In this document: piece after piece, positions 17,960 through 27,332 of the stretch
Layout: every line of letters starts with the position of its first letter
Position numbering within the stretch: position 1 is the stretch's first letter
Source: a virus
Length of the DNA stretch: 62,271 nucleotides
Strand: one strand, 5' to 3'
IMG/VR virus record: IMGVR_UViG_3300032307_000095
Span: 1 to 62,271 of that record
Notes under the pieces: model-generated
The model's database searches: none
Told to the model about the DNA's origin: nothing
The model's input: the letters and a program-made list of their open reading frames with translations, nothing else
Position numbers and translations under genes: made by a program

Positions 17960-20783
17960 CGCTTGGCGCAGGTTGGTCGATGTGGATAAAGTCGAAGTTC
18001 TCGGCGTTGAAGCGCAGCACGCGCACAGCAGGAGACAACACTTTCATGCCCTTGGCCATCCGCTTGTTCGTTGCTTCTTTGAAGGCCCCGGTGGTTGTCA
18101 GCTCTCTGATCGTGTCCTTGTAATTTATCTGGTACTTGACGCAGTAGTCCTTGAAGCTCTTAGCCGCAATGAAGAGTTCTTTTGTGTCTGGCTCGTAACG
18201 TACCAGCAACTCCCCCTTCGGCTCCATAAGAGGCATCGACGACAGGTTTGTCCGAGCGTCGTTCAGACCGTTGACCACAAGCGTGTTTGCCATGTGCGCG
18301 TTGATGTATTCGCCGAGGACGGATGCGGTTGAGTTGAACTCTGCAGGCTTTACGTCGCCGCGCATCTCGTTGAGCATCTTGATCGTCCACTCGTAGATCG
18401 CACGCATGTCGTAGTCGTGGAGCCCGAGGTTCTTGGCGATCAGGCCCCCTGCGATATTGCAAGCTGCTGTGGCCGACCAGAAGCGTTCTTTGGCTGTGAC
18501 CTGCAAGTCTTTGTCGATGCGTGCTTGGACTTTTCGGACCAAGTCGGTTGCCGATTCCAAGTTGTTGACGAGCCACTGCAAGTAGACTTCCCCGGCATGG
18601 CCGAAGTTCTGCATCAACTGGTGGTCGAACATGTGCTTACCCTCGGCTACCGAGATCACCGTGGTGGGGGCAATCTTGTACTCAAGCAGACGCATGTTCT
18701 CGCCGTCGGGGGAGTTCTTGGCCGCACCCAGTTTTTCGTAGAACGATGCGTTCGATGAGGTAAGCGTGATGCCCTGCCACTTGGTGTTGTTGATCCGCAT
18801 CTCGTTGCTCTGCGACTTCATGCGGTCTTTGCCTCGGCCTTGACTGATACCGTAGATCAGGTCGGAGAACTCCATTGCTGGGATGTTCGTGATCTCGTCG
18901 ATCGTATTTGCCAAGTTGTTCATGACACCGAGGCGGAACATCTTGGAGTTGGCTGTGTCTTTCCAGATAGACGCAAGCTCAGAGGGGTGCCCCATGATGC
19001 TGTTGCATACATACAACGTAGTTGACTTGCCCGTACCGGAGTCTTTGTGGATCAGGTTGATGATCGCGCCCTTCATCCCGGTGAACTTGAGCAGCGGAGA
19101 ACCAAAGCCTGTGAGCGCAGCAAACGCATTGGGCTCCAGCCCCGGCCTGTTGTACATGTTGAACACATCTTTCCAAGCGTCCATGTTGCCTTCAGCGCGG
19201 ATGTTGGCCGATATGTCTCTGGTTGTCGCAGACGGAGGGCTGTAGAAAACGCCGTCCTTGGTGATCTCCCGGTCCCCCAGAATGAACTTGCTGTCGTCGT
19301 CGATCCACCCAAATTGTGTCCTCATAATTTCAGCTTTCTTTTTGAACTGCAGGTTCTTGATGAACGTAGTCAGGTAGTTCGACAGAGAAGTCATTTGCTT
19401 CGTAGTCGGCACCACACCGTAATGCGCCAGAACCTCACGTAATTTTTCTTTGACCACGATGGCCGTTGCGGGGACGGCAAACTCTTTGACCCCGTCTTGT
19501 GGAAGGTGCAGTCGCATCAGCGCGACCTCGCCCATCTCTGAATGTTTCATGCGCTTGACCACATACAGGTCGTGCTCGTACACAAGTGTCGGCTCTTCTT
19601 CGTCGTCTTCAGCCTTCTTGTACACACCGCCGTTCTTGCCACGGAAATAAGGAAACGGATACTCTGGAATCCGTACCGTTTCAACTACGCCGTCTTCGTC
19701 TTCCACCTCAACTTCGCCGTCATCGTCGGCTTCAGCTATCTCCATACCCAGAACGATCGGGGACTTGATCTTCCCTTCGTGGGGGCATCCGGTGCAACCG
19801 CTGGGGTTAAGTTTCTTGAACGTAGCGCAGTGGTGCGGGCCACCGCTTTTGTGAATGTTTGCGAGTTTGCGGTCTACCTCGGCAGCGTCGTAGCCTGCGT
19901 ATTGATCTGACAGCTTATGTGCAGCCCACGGACCGTCAATACAGTGTGCAGCGATCGACAGCGCGGAGAACCACAGGGGCTCTTCTATGTCGTTTTGGTT
20001 TTCGTAGCAATGCAGCAGTTGGTTGCATCCGTCGCCTTGGGCCGAGCGGATCATGATGGTCTGAAACTTCTTGACCTTGTTGCCCATCAGGGCTTCCATC
20101 ATAGGGCTGACCGTGCGCGGCAGAAAGTCAGGGATGCTGTCTTTTGGCTCCGGCGCTCCGAGCAGTTCTTTCAGTTCTTCGTACGTGAAGCGGGGGGTGT
20201 CTGTGTTCCACACTTCGACAGGCTTGGGGTTTGCCTTGTCCTTGAAGTTGAACGAGTTCAGTGGGCGCAGTACCCGAGACGCCTCAAACACGGAGGAGTC
20301 AACGATCAGATTGTTTTCTTCGCACAGCTCACGTAGGCGTTGCGACAGTGGCTCCCACTCGCGGCGGGAGATGGTTTTATCAAGCAGCCAGTAGGCGTGT
20401 ATGCCGTTACCAGAGTTGATCAGAATGGGTTTGGGTAGGCCGACTGCCTTGCAAAAACGGGAGAACTCTGTAAGTCCGATCTGTTGGTCGAGATAGCCCT
20501 TGATGATGCCCTTCTCGTCGGGCACGCCCTTTGTGGGGCCGCAGTCGATGTCCATCCACAGTGCCTTGAAGAACTGGGCGTTCTCGTGCGTGCGGTTGTT
20601 CTCGGGGCCAAACTTGGCGCACCCGAAATAGGCATCGATTTTGTTCTGGACGAACTCTTGGATCAGCTCCTCAGCTTCTTCTCTTGTGTCTGCAAACCGC
20701 TGGTCTGCGTACCGACTAATCCCCATCACGCAGTACCGGCCTTCTGGCGGCAGTACCACGTCTAGTAGGTCGAAGTTGTGCAT
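17928..20783 (-). CDS. Primase-helicase fusion (AEP-like primase plus P-loop helicase)
   Basis: This 951-residue replication protein has an N-terminal archaeo-eukaryotic-primase-like domain with a DxD metal motif (Asp78, Asp80 in WMDIDCG), an SGNGIHAYW block at 124-132 and an LRPLNSFNFKD block at about 172-182. A Cys/His cluster (HHCATF, CTGCPH, residues 317-335) probably binds zinc. The C-terminal half is a P-loop ATPase with Walker A GTGKS at 583-587 and Walker B IDE at 628-630, resembling DUF927-type helicases. It would synthesise primers and unwind DNA at the fork. It lies with the HTH protein and an unknown protein in one operon. Confidence 0.85.
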   Translation of the reverse strand: MHNFDLLDVVLPPEGRYCVMGISRYADQRFADTREEAEELIQEFVQNKIDAYFGCAKFGPENNRTHENAQFFKALWMDIDCGPTKGVPDEKGIIKGYLDQQIGLTEFSRFCKAVGLPKPILINSGNGIHAYWLLDKTISRREWEPLSQRLRELCEENNLIVDSSVFEASRVLRPLNSFNFKDKANPKPVEVWNTDTPRFTYEELKELLGAPEPKDSIPDFLPRTVSPMMEALMGNKVKKFQTIMIRSAQGDGCNQLLHCYENQNDIEEPLWFSALSIAAHCIDGPWAAHKLSDQYAGYDAAEVDRKLANIHKSGGPHHCATFKKLNPSGCTGCPHEGKIKSPIVLGMEIAEADDDGEVEVEDEDGVVETVRIPEYPFPYFRGKNGGVYKKAEDDEEEPTLVYEHDLYVVKRMKHSEMGEVALMRLHLPQDGVKEFAVPATAIVVKEKLREVLAHYGVVPTTKQMTSLSNYLTTFIKNLQFKKKAEIMRTQFGWIDDDSKFILGDREITKDGVFYSPPSATTRDISANIRAEGNMDAWKDVFNMYNRPGLEPNAFAALTGFGSPLLKFTGMKGAIINLIHKDSGTGKSTTLYVCNSIMGHPSELASIWKDTANSKMFRLGVMNNLANTIDEITNIPAMEFSDLIYGISQGRGKDRMKSQSNEMRINNTKWQGITLTSSNASFYEKLGAAKNSPDGENMRLLEYKIAPTTVISVAEGKHMFDHQLMQNFGHAGEVYLQWLVNNLESATDLVRKVQARIDKDLQVTAKERFWSATAACNIAGGLIAKNLGLHDYDMRAIYEWTIKMLNEMRGDVKPAEFNSTASVLGEYINAHMANTLVVNGLNDARTNLSSMPLMEPKGELLVRYEPDTKELFIAAKSFKDYCVKYQINYKDTIRELTTTGAFKEATNKRMAKGMKVLSPAVRVLRFNAENFDFIHIDQPAPSDEDRDSDVSN

Positions 20784-20786
20784 GGG

Positions 20787-21041
20787 TCAGTCTAGCCAGT
20801 TGTGAGTTTTGTTTTTCAGTGCAGCGATGTGCTCGCGGATGTACCCATGCCGAGAAGGGAGGGGAACACCGTCCCCCTTGAACCAGTTGTAAATCGTCAT
20901 ACGGCTTACGCCGAACGCATCTGCTACGCGATCTACACTTATGTTGGCACGGATGCACTCACGGCCCAAGGCCACACCCAGAGACCTAGCACTTGCTTTC
21001 TTGTTCGCTTGCACCAAGCTCTGGCTGTAACCGTGGCTCAT
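20787..21041 (-). CDS. Small helix-turn-helix DNA-binding protein
   Basis: This 84-residue protein contains a clear helix-turn-helix (VDRVADAFGVSRMTIYNWFKG, about residues 36-56) with flanking basic residues. It lies 3 bp upstream of the primase-helicase and just downstream of the protein at 21044. It could be a transcription regulator or replication-initiation accessory protein. There is no C-terminal oligomerisation or cleavage domain of the CI type. It is one of several candidates for reading the palindromic sites of the early region. Confidence 0.8.
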   Translation of the reverse strand: MSHGYSQSLVQANKKASARSLGVALGRECIRANISVDRVADAFGVSRMTIYNWFKGDGVPLPSRHGYIREHIAALKNKTHNWLD

Positions 21042-21043
21042 GA

Positions 21044-21958
21044 TTACTCCTCTTTAGTCCATGCGTCGAGCACAGAGTTCAAGTCCTTCTTAGCCTCGGG
21101 CGCAGGTGCTGCAGCCTTCTTGCTAGGGCGAACTGTTGGCTCGGGCTCGGCGGTCTCCTCGGCAGCTTGGGGCGCAGGAGCAGCGGCTTGGGGCGCAGCC
21201 TTGGGGGCTTCCAACTTCTGCTGACGGCCAGACGCATCCGCTTGGTACGGAGTCATCACGACCATCTTGTGCACTTCAGGCTTCTGCACGGCCACGCTCG
21301 TGACTGCGTACTCGTTCTTGTTGATGAACCGCGCTGGAGTGAACAGCACCGACTGGTTGTCGTTGTCTTCATTGAAGCTGATCTGGGTAACGACGTAGTC
21401 CAAACTCTTGCCGTTGTTGGCCAGATACTTCGCGTAGTTCTCGAACGTGTGCGAGTTGTCGCCACTGCCTTCACCGAACAGAGACTTGGATGCCAAGTTC
21501 ATCTGGTAGACCTCACCCTCAAGCGATGTGCCGAAATCTTCTTCGAGCACAAGAGCCAGTCGGCGGGAGTAGCGGCATGCCTTGGAGTTACCCATGCCAG
21601 AGCCCTTGATGTTTTGGGGGCAGGCATCGCAGCGAGCTGCTTGTGGGTTTTGCGAGCCAGCATCTGGTGTCGCGCCGTCATTGCTGAAGCAGTCAGGTGC
21701 GCTAGGCTCAGCATCTGGAGTCCATTGCTTGACGTAGAAGATACGTCCGACTTTGGGGGATGCGCTGACCACGATGGCATTGAGGTTGCCCTTGATCTTG
21801 CCCATTTCTTCTTTGCCGACGACTTTGCGGAAGATGCCGTTTTTGGGCACGATGCGCTTGACGCCGGAGTTGCCAGCCAGTTGCTTGGTGAGTTCACTGA
21901 CGCCAGCAGTTTGCAGGAAGTCAGGCAGGTTTTGGTCGATCACTGTAATGTTGCTCAT
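21044..21958 (-). CDS. Unknown replication-region protein with Cys cluster
   Basis: The preferred start (MSNITVIDQ) has an AAGGA Shine-Dalgarno, giving 304 residues; a longer form from 22009 lacks one. Residues about 95-135 hold several Cys (CFSN, RCDACPQN, KACRYSRR), suggesting a zinc site. The C-terminal 90 residues are Ala/Pro/Glu/Lys-rich and acidic at the very end (DAWTKEE), like the tails of phage single-stranded-DNA-binding proteins. Position between SNF2 helicase and primase suits an SSB-like role, but this is inference. Confidence 0.75.
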   Translation of the reverse strand: MSNITVIDQNLPDFLQTAGVSELTKQLAGNSGVKRIVPKNGIFRKVVGKEEMGKIKGNLNAIVVSASPKVGRIFYVKQWTPDAEPSAPDCFSNDGATPDAGSQNPQAARCDACPQNIKGSGMGNSKACRYSRRLALVLEEDFGTSLEGEVYQMNLASKSLFGEGSGDNSHTFENYAKYLANNGKSLDYVVTQISFNEDNDNQSVLFTPARFINKNEYAVTSVAVQKPEVHKMVVMTPYQADASGRQQKLEAPKAAPQAAAPAPQAAEETAEPEPTVRPSKKAAAPAPEAKKDLNSVLDAWTKEE

Positions 21959-21959
21959 T

Positions 21960-22391
21960 TCATTTTTCCTTTGCACGTCTAACAACCACGGTATATTGAC
22001 TTTCGACATTCAGCCCTTGCGGGTAAACGTCTGGATTCTCTGAGAGGAAGTCCTTCATGTTGGTTTGATGAAGTCTCTTCTCAAGCAGGCCGAATGCACC
22101 AGTCTCCTCGATGAAGCTGTACATTGAATCCCAATCATTCGTCCAGTACCGTGATTTCACTGAGCGGATGATCGTGCCGTGCGGGGTGCGGATGCTGTCG
22201 GCATCCATGTCTTTGCAGATGTCCAGCATTTTTTCTGCCAGAAGGTTCTGTTGATCTTCGAGGTCTTTGTCTTGAGCCTCGAATTGTTTTTTGAGGTCAG
22301 CGCGGTGGTCGCGAATCTTGATGTAAACCGCAGTCAAATCGCCTACGTTGCGGTCTTCGGAGGGAGTTCCCCCCTGAACTTCGTCGTTCAT
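21960..22391 (-). CDS. Conserved-looking phage protein with N-terminal coiled coil
   Basis: This 143-residue protein has an N-terminal coiled coil (about 20-60, Lys/Asp/Gln rich) and a compact C-terminal domain with SRYWTNDWDSMYSFI and LLEKRLHQTNMKDFL blocks. This pattern recurs in phage replication regions and is sometimes annotated as unknown or as Gam-like. It is first in the transcript from the promoter at 22420-22447. Its function is not known. Confidence 0.75.
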   Translation of the reverse strand: MNDEVQGGTPSEDRNVGDLTAVYIKIRDHRADLKKQFEAQDKDLEDQQNLLAEKMLDICKDMDADSIRTPHGTIIRSVKSRYWTNDWDSMYSFIEETGAFGLLEKRLHQTNMKDFLSENPDVYPQGLNVESQYTVVVRRAKEK

Positions 22392-22419
22392 GCTAGCTCC
22401 TTCGTGTTGTGGTGGGGTT

Positions 22420-22447
22420 ATTATAGGGCTTCTGTTGACACTGTCAA
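22420..22447 (-). promoter_or_regulatory. Consensus sigma70 promoter with overlapping palindrome
   Basis: On the minus strand TTGACA (22442-22447), a 16-bp spacer and TATAAT (22420-22425) form a near-perfect sigma70 promoter inside the 3' end of the SNF2 helicase gene. It would drive 21960-22391 and the genes leftward to the terminator. The -35 is part of a 13-bp palindrome, TTGACAGTGTCAA (22435-22447), a plausible operator. Confidence 0.75.
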
Positions 22448-23830
22448 TAGGTCATCAGAAATTTCTTCGCGGTAGAGGTCAATTATTTTTGAGTGGTTGT
22501 CGATGTTGTTCTGCAACATGTTGTACAGACGCTGCTCAACTGCACTGCCCTTGATGTGCACCACTGTCATATTGTTCTTTTGACCGGGGCGATCGATCCG
22601 TGCGTTGGCTTGCAGATAGGTCTCAACGCTGGAGACGGGAGCGTACCAGATAACAGTGTTAGCCGCAGTCAAGGTTAACCCGTGGGAGGCCGCTTGCGGC
22701 TGGATAATGAGCACCTTTGGATCAGTCTGGTTCTGGAAGCGTTGCACTGCGTCACTGCGCTTGTTCAAGCTCACTTCGCCGTTAATGACGTCGCAGGTTA
22801 TGCCGCTTTTTTCGAGGTGCGTCTTCAGCAGGTTGATGGTGTGCGTGAACGGCACAAAGACGAGCACCTTGTGTGACGACTCCTCGATCACTTCCTGCAC
22901 CACGTTGAGACGGTTTGATACATCAAAATCCACCACCTCGCCCGTGTCGGTGTAGATGGAGCCGCAAGATATTTGCAGCAGCTTGTTGATTGCCACTGCT
23001 GCGTTAATCGCAGAGATTTCTTCTCCACCGGCTTCAATCATGAGCTGCGACTTGAGCTTGTTGTAAAACTTTACTTGTTGCGACGTGAGGGGGGCGTCAC
23101 GCTCTACGAACGTAACTGGTGGCAGGTCAAGACACTGGGCCTTCTCAAACCGAATTGCTGGCTGCAGTGCTTTGTGCACCACATGGATGGCTGTTGGTTT
23201 CGGCACCCACTTGTACATCGTTATCTTGTTCATGACGGAGTCACGAAACTGTCCGAAGAAGGGGGGCACGCCCGTGGGGTTCACGAGTTTTGCCAAGCCA
23301 TACGCATCCGCAGGGGACTGAGCAGCAGGTGTGCCTGTCAGCATCCACAGCCCTTTGACCTTGCGGTTGATGTCACGCAAAATTTTCCAACGGTCTGTCT
23401 GCGCGTTTTTGTACGCAGACGCTTCATCTACGACGATCAGATCGAAGCCGCCATTGATAACCTCGTCTTTGACAATACCGAGCCCGTCGAAATTAATGAC
23501 GACATACTCGGCACTGCCGTTGACGATTTCTTTGCGCTTGGTCCGAGACCCATGAGCTACGGCTACGGTGCGATGCAGAGCAAACTTGAACAGGTCGTTC
23601 TGCCACGCTGACTTCATGATCGACAGGGGGCACACAACCAAGACGCGCTTGATCGCACCCACGCTCATGAGGTAGTCGGTCGCCCAAATCACTGATGCTG
23701 TTTTGCCAGTGCCCTGCTCGTTGAAGCAGAACGCTTTGCGATTACTAACAAGGAACTCGGCAGTTAACTTCTGATGGTCGAACGGTTGAAACCCATGAGG
23801 GCGGGGCCATTCGTATTCTGATAGGTTCAT
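22421..23830 (-). CDS. SNF2-type DEAD/DEAH helicase
   Basis: This 469-residue ATP-dependent translocase has Walker A GTGKT (40-44) and a DEAS box (135-138) in the first RecA domain. Its second domain ends in an NARIDRPGQ motif VI, the SNF2 signature. It begins with a Q-like motif (FQPFDHQ). Phage SNF2 proteins act in replication, recombination or displacement of host proteins. It overlaps the upstream HNH-like gene by 4 nt and carries a promoter in its 3' end. Confidence 0.9.
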   Translation of the reverse strand: MNLSEYEWPRPHGFQPFDHQKLTAEFLVSNRKAFCFNEQGTGKTASVIWATDYLMSVGAIKRVLVVCPLSIMKSAWQNDLFKFALHRTVAVAHGSRTKRKEIVNGSAEYVVINFDGLGIVKDEVINGGFDLIVVDEASAYKNAQTDRWKILRDINRKVKGLWMLTGTPAAQSPADAYGLAKLVNPTGVPPFFGQFRDSVMNKITMYKWVPKPTAIHVVHKALQPAIRFEKAQCLDLPPVTFVERDAPLTSQQVKFYNKLKSQLMIEAGGEEISAINAAVAINKLLQISCGSIYTDTGEVVDFDVSNRLNVVQEVIEESSHKVLVFVPFTHTINLLKTHLEKSGITCDVINGEVSLNKRSDAVQRFQNQTDPKVLIIQPQAASHGLTLTAANTVIWYAPVSSVETYLQANARIDRPGQKNNMTVVHIKGSAVEQRLYNMLQNNIDNHSKIIDLYREEISDDLLTVSTEAL

Positions 23831-24129
23831 TTTGCTTTGCGCTCTCTTGTGCTGGTTTGGGATACGAGGTCGTGGCCGGAGTTGCGTTTGAACGAACGGT
23901 TAGCTGACGCAGATACAGCACGTAGGTTTGACTTGGTTGTCTCGCCGCCGTTGGACAGAGCCTTCTTGTGGTCCACGTCCTTGCCATCGCCTTTGCTGAC
24001 TTTGCCAGCGGCCTCCATGAGTCGCCGCGCTTTGTTGCGCTGGGCTCGCTTCTTCTTGACAGCTTCAGTGCCGTCGTAGTTCTCGTACTCTTTTTTGTAC
24101 GGGCGGGGTTTGTTTACGTAGGGCATCAT
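23827..24129 (-). CDS. Small HNH-like nuclease
   Basis: This 100-residue basic protein has a C-terminal HNH-type core, DVDHKKALSNGG followed by SNLRAVSASANRSFKRN, with the His-Asn pattern of a beta-beta-alpha-metal nuclease but no zinc Cys pairs. It is very Lys/Arg-rich. It lies between a RecB-like nuclease and the SNF2 helicase, overlapping both by 4 nt, so a part in recombination or end processing is likely. Start at 24129 or 24126. Confidence 0.7.
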   Translation of the reverse strand: MMPYVNKPRPYKKEYENYDGTEAVKKKRAQRNKARRLMEAAGKVSKGDGKDVDHKKALSNGGETTKSNLRAVSASANRSFKRNSGHDLVSQTSTRERKAK

Positions 24130-24791
24130 TCACTCCTGTTGTGCTCACATTGTTTGACCGGACAGAATCGGCACAGCGGTCCAGTCACGGGGTTCCAAAC
24201 ACCATTTTCTAACGCCGCTTCGATCCGATCAAGGTCCGGCACGAATTTGTTCAGGTAGGCTTCCTTCAGGTCGGCGACGTGCTCGGCGCGTACGAACTCT
24301 TTGCTCACCACAAACAGCAGCGCAGACTTGACTCGCTTGATCTTCGGGAAGTGGGCGAACAGGGCCGCAGCTACCAAGTCCAACTGTTGCTTGTCGGCGT
24401 AGCGTGCTGACTTGCTGGTCTTGTAGTCCACAGAGTGCGCGAGCCCCTTCTCCTCCGAGATAACGACGAAGTCGGCGATGCCCCTCCACCACACGTTCGG
24501 TGCGTCAAACTTACAGGGCTCGAAGTCACGGGTCAGGCCAAGCTGCAGCTCTACATGCTTCTCACCGGGTATGGCCGAGAGCGTTTCCACAAACGGACGG
24601 ATGTACTCGAACTTCTCCGGTATTGGCGTGCCGTCTTTGACAAAGTCCTCAGCAGCTTTGTGCACCGCTTGGCCGTACAGCGTGGCCGTGGTTGGCGGGT
24701 CCTTGATGTCCTTTGCCACCTTGAGGTGGTAGTACTTCTTGGGGCACTGCTGAAATGTCTTCAGGCTGCTGTATGACCATGTAACGCTCAT
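24126..24791 (-). CDS. PD-(D/E)XK nuclease, RecB/Cas4-like
   Basis: This 221-residue protein has the RecB-family nuclease pattern: a conserved Asp in RGIADFVVI, the DYK in VDYKTSK and QQLDLVAAALF for the QxxxY motif. One N-terminal Cys (FQQCPKKYY) and three C-terminal Cys (LCRFCPVKQC) match the four ligands of a Cas4-type iron-sulphur cluster. Such enzymes degrade or trim DNA ends. Its start codon overlaps the polymerase stop (TAATG), indicating coupled translation. No cas genes are nearby, so a replication/recombination role fits best. Confidence 0.87.
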   Translation of the reverse strand: MSVTWSYSSLKTFQQCPKKYYHLKVAKDIKDPPTTATLYGQAVHKAAEDFVKDGTPIPEKFEYIRPFVETLSAIPGEKHVELQLGLTRDFEPCKFDAPNVWWRGIADFVVISEEKGLAHSVDYKTSKSARYADKQQLDLVAAALFAHFPKIKRVKSALLFVVSKEFVRAEHVADLKEAYLNKFVPDLDRIEAALENGVWNPVTGPLCRFCPVKQCEHNRSE

Positions 24792-26617
24792 TAACAATCT
24801 CCGTAGCTTTTACCAAAACCGGACTCACAGTTTAGCGGGAGTTCAGGCCCCCATGTAGGGCGTATCTTCATGCAAATCTCGACGTACTCCTGCGCACGTT
24901 CGACTTCCGCCTCGGGCACGATACAGGCGATCGCGTCATGCACCGTCATGACCACTTTGTATTTCTTGGCAACCATAAGCATTTGCTCGCCGATGATGAT
25001 CCGCGCAAGGGCTTGGCACACGTTCTCCACCACCTTGCCGCCGTAGATGCGGTTGGGGATAATGGCTTTGCCCTTCTTGGTGTCGTAGACGTACTCGGGT
25101 TTGCCGTCTTGCTCGTTGGTGGCCCAGCGCAGGTTGGGGTACTTCAAATACAAGCCGTTGGGCAGGCGTATGCCTTTTGTACCTTCTACCTTGAGCAGAC
25201 CGCCTCGGCCCAGCTCGGTCAGTTGGTCGCCGATAACTGCACCAAGGATGTTGTTGGCAGCTCTCCACAGCTCCGTGATCTTCGGATACGTTTGGCGGTA
25301 CGTGGCGATGATGCGTTGAGCTTCTTCCAGTTCAACATCCACGCCAAAGTTTTTGAGCTGCGCCTTGAACTTAGCCGCTCCCATGCCGTACCCCGCCCCA
25401 AGGATCGTCGTTTTACCAACGAACCGTTCGTCTTTCGTAATCTGCGATATATCCTTGCCGTAGATAGCAGATGCCATGATTTTGTATACGTCCTCGCCAC
25501 GATCGAATGCCTCCACCAAGTCGTCTTGCCCAGCTAGCCATGCCAGCGTACGCGCTTCAATCTGCGAAGAGTCTGAGTCGATCATCATGTACCCCGCTGG
25601 GGCAACGATCGCCTTCTTCAGCGGAGAGCTCCTCGGCAGGTTCTGCAGGTTGAGTTTGTCGTCACCACCCCAACGCCCGGTGTGTGCAGCGTAGTAGCGC
25701 AGTGGTACAGGCAGCTTGCCCCTTTCTGCGATAGAGATGAAACGCTCGGTGCGAGTCTCCTCCAGCGTAGACTTTGTGCCAAGCCTAGCAGCCACAAGTG
25801 TCTGTACGTAAACGTCATCATGGTCGAGCAGTGCCTTGAACTCCTCGTCGTTCTTGGCAAAGGCGTAGGTCTCTTTGCCCGTTGCCGCACTGATCTTCAT
25901 CGGGGGCACAACGCCATGCGAACGCAGCAGCTCGGCAAACTTCGGGTTGCTCATCAGCTCTTCTTTGCTGTGCACGATGGTGTCCATCAACGCCTGCTTC
26001 TTCTCACGCACAGATATGATGTGGTCGGCGAGGACTTTCGTGTCCAGCTCCAGCGTGGGCTGTGTGTACATGCGCAGCGTCAAGTCAATCAGGCGCAGCT
26101 CCGTAGCGGGAAAGCCCTGTGCCATGTGTCGGAACAGTTGGTACGTCATGGCAACGTCGTTCTTGCAGTACTCCCCGTACGTGGCTAGGTGCTCCGGCGT
26201 GAAGTCTGCGCGATGGAAGCCCTTGGCATCGTTGACCTCTGTGCCCTTGACGCCGACGTTGTAGTGCTCCGCAAGTACCTTCAAGCTGCCGCCCACCTCG
26301 GTGCCGTGCAGTGCACGCCCCATGCTCAGCGTGTCGAGCAAGCCCTTGGGGTGTATGTCAAACAGCCAGCCCATGATGGCTCCGTCGAATGCCGTGTTGT
26401 GCGCCAACATCAGCGAGTTCTCCCAGTCGTACTGCTTGAGGAACTTCTCGGTCTGCAGCATGGAGCCGCTAAACCAAACTGGCTCGCCGTCATCCTCCTG
26501 CACTGATACGCCGATCACTTCAAACTCGGGGCCGCGCACGTACTCCTCGGTGGTCATGCGACTCAGGCTGTACTCGGTGGAGTAGAAGGTCTCGAAATCG
26601 AGTGTGATGATTTTCAT
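24791..26617 (-). CDS. Family A DNA polymerase with 3'-5' exonuclease
   Basis: This 608-residue replicative polymerase has Exo I Asp7-x-Glu9, Exo II Asn74 and Asp78 (HNTAFDG) and Exo III Tyr150-x3-Asp154. Polymerase motif A is IDSDSSQIEART (347-357), motif B Arg398 to Tyr410 with Lys402, and motif C is VHD (559-561). Conserved HTGRW (312-316) and NLQNLPR (323-329) are present. The proofreading domain is complete; the 5' nuclease domain of Pol I is absent, as in T7-type polymerases. Neighbours are nucleases and helicases of the replication module. Confidence 0.95.
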   Translation of the reverse strand: MKIITLDFETFYSTEYSLSRMTTEEYVRGPEFEVIGVSVQEDDGEPVWFSGSMLQTEKFLKQYDWENSLMLAHNTAFDGAIMGWLFDIHPKGLLDTLSMGRALHGTEVGGSLKVLAEHYNVGVKGTEVNDAKGFHRADFTPEHLATYGEYCKNDVAMTYQLFRHMAQGFPATELRLIDLTLRMYTQPTLELDTKVLADHIISVREKKQALMDTIVHSKEELMSNPKFAELLRSHGVVPPMKISAATGKETYAFAKNDEEFKALLDHDDVYVQTLVAARLGTKSTLEETRTERFISIAERGKLPVPLRYYAAHTGRWGGDDKLNLQNLPRSSPLKKAIVAPAGYMMIDSDSSQIEARTLAWLAGQDDLVEAFDRGEDVYKIMASAIYGKDISQITKDERFVGKTTILGAGYGMGAAKFKAQLKNFGVDVELEEAQRIIATYRQTYPKITELWRAANNILGAVIGDQLTELGRGGLLKVEGTKGIRLPNGLYLKYPNLRWATNEQDGKPEYVYDTKKGKAIIPNRIYGGKVVENVCQALARIIIGEQMLMVAKKYKVVMTVHDAIACIVPEAEVERAQEYVEICMKIRPTWGPELPLNCESGFGKSYGDC

Positions 26618-27006
26618 TTGGAGCTTCCGTTTCCGTACAGTACACGGGGGTCAACGTGTTGCCGGTACTGGGCTAGTTGTTGCTGTATCTGCATGTCAAG
26701 CTGGGCGTGTTGATGCAGAGCTGTCGTAAAGTTACCGTGGGTTGAGAGGCCCCACTTATCTTTCGGTGTCGGGTTAATCACTTCGTTGGTGATAAGGCTC
26801 AGCAACTCACGGCGCTTTTGGGTCTTCTTGAACTTGGCCCACTCTTTGTCCAGCACCTTGCGTTCGGCCCAAGTGAAACCATGCTTCATTTCTACCAAGT
26901 CTCTCCACCTGCTGCCATACTCAAAGTCTTCGGGCCGCTCGTGCATACGCGCAACCATGACGCGCACTTCGGATGCGCAGAAACGGATAAGGAATTTCTC
27001 GACCAT
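26614..27006 (-). CDS. Unknown protein of replication operon
   Basis: This 130-residue protein is coupled by 4-nt overlap to the polymerase gene. It is basic and helical with several Trp (WRDLVEMKHGFTW, EWAKFKKTQKRREL) and a Gln/His-rich segment around 100-118. No catalytic motif is seen. Tight coupling to the polymerase suggests a replication accessory role, which is inference only. Confidence 0.75.
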   Translation of the reverse strand: MVEKFLIRFCASEVRVMVARMHERPEDFEYGSRWRDLVEMKHGFTWAERKVLDKEWAKFKKTQKRRELLSLITNEVINPTPKDKWGLSTHGNFTTALHQHAQLDMQIQQQLAQYRQHVDPRVLYGNGSSK

Positions 27007-27332
27007 CAGAAAATCCCCCGTTTGATTAGTCCGCCCTCGGCTTTGGGTATTGCTTGGTTGTAGTACTCTTTTTTTATCGCTTGTTCTTTCTCGTCCTCTT
27101 CGCCTCGGAGCACTGTGGCTGCTGCCCTAGATGTAATCTCCAGACGTCGAACTTCTTTGAGGCCTTCAAAGATAGCGGCCTTCTCGATCTCAGTCATCAC
27201 CTCGCGCAGTGTGTCCTTGAAAATCCACCGCCACCGACCACCATCATCAAAGAATTCTTCGGGGTTGGTCTTCATACGGTTCAGGATGATCTGCACGCCG
27301 TTGTTCAGGTCGTAGTCTTCTTTGTCGCTCAT
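27006..27332 (-). CDS. Unknown small protein
   Basis: The start MSDKEDYDL overlaps the stop of the VRR-NUC gene by 4 nt; the longer open frame upstream is a shadow of other genes. The 108 residues are charged and helical (LREVMTEIEKAAIFEGLKEV) and end in GLIKRGIF. It is coupled at its end to the next gene. Family not recognised. Confidence 0.72.
   Translation of the reverse strand: MSDKEDYDLNNGVQIILNRMKTNPEEFFDDGGRWRWIFKDTLREVMTEIEKAAIFEGLKEVRRLEITSRAAATVLRGEEDEKEQAIKKEYYNQAIPKAEGGLIKRGIF

Noticed and set aside
24126-24791. Cas4-like protein as a sign of a CRISPR system
   Set aside because: No repeats, spacers or other cas genes; phage RecB/Cas4-like nucleases are common in replication modules.
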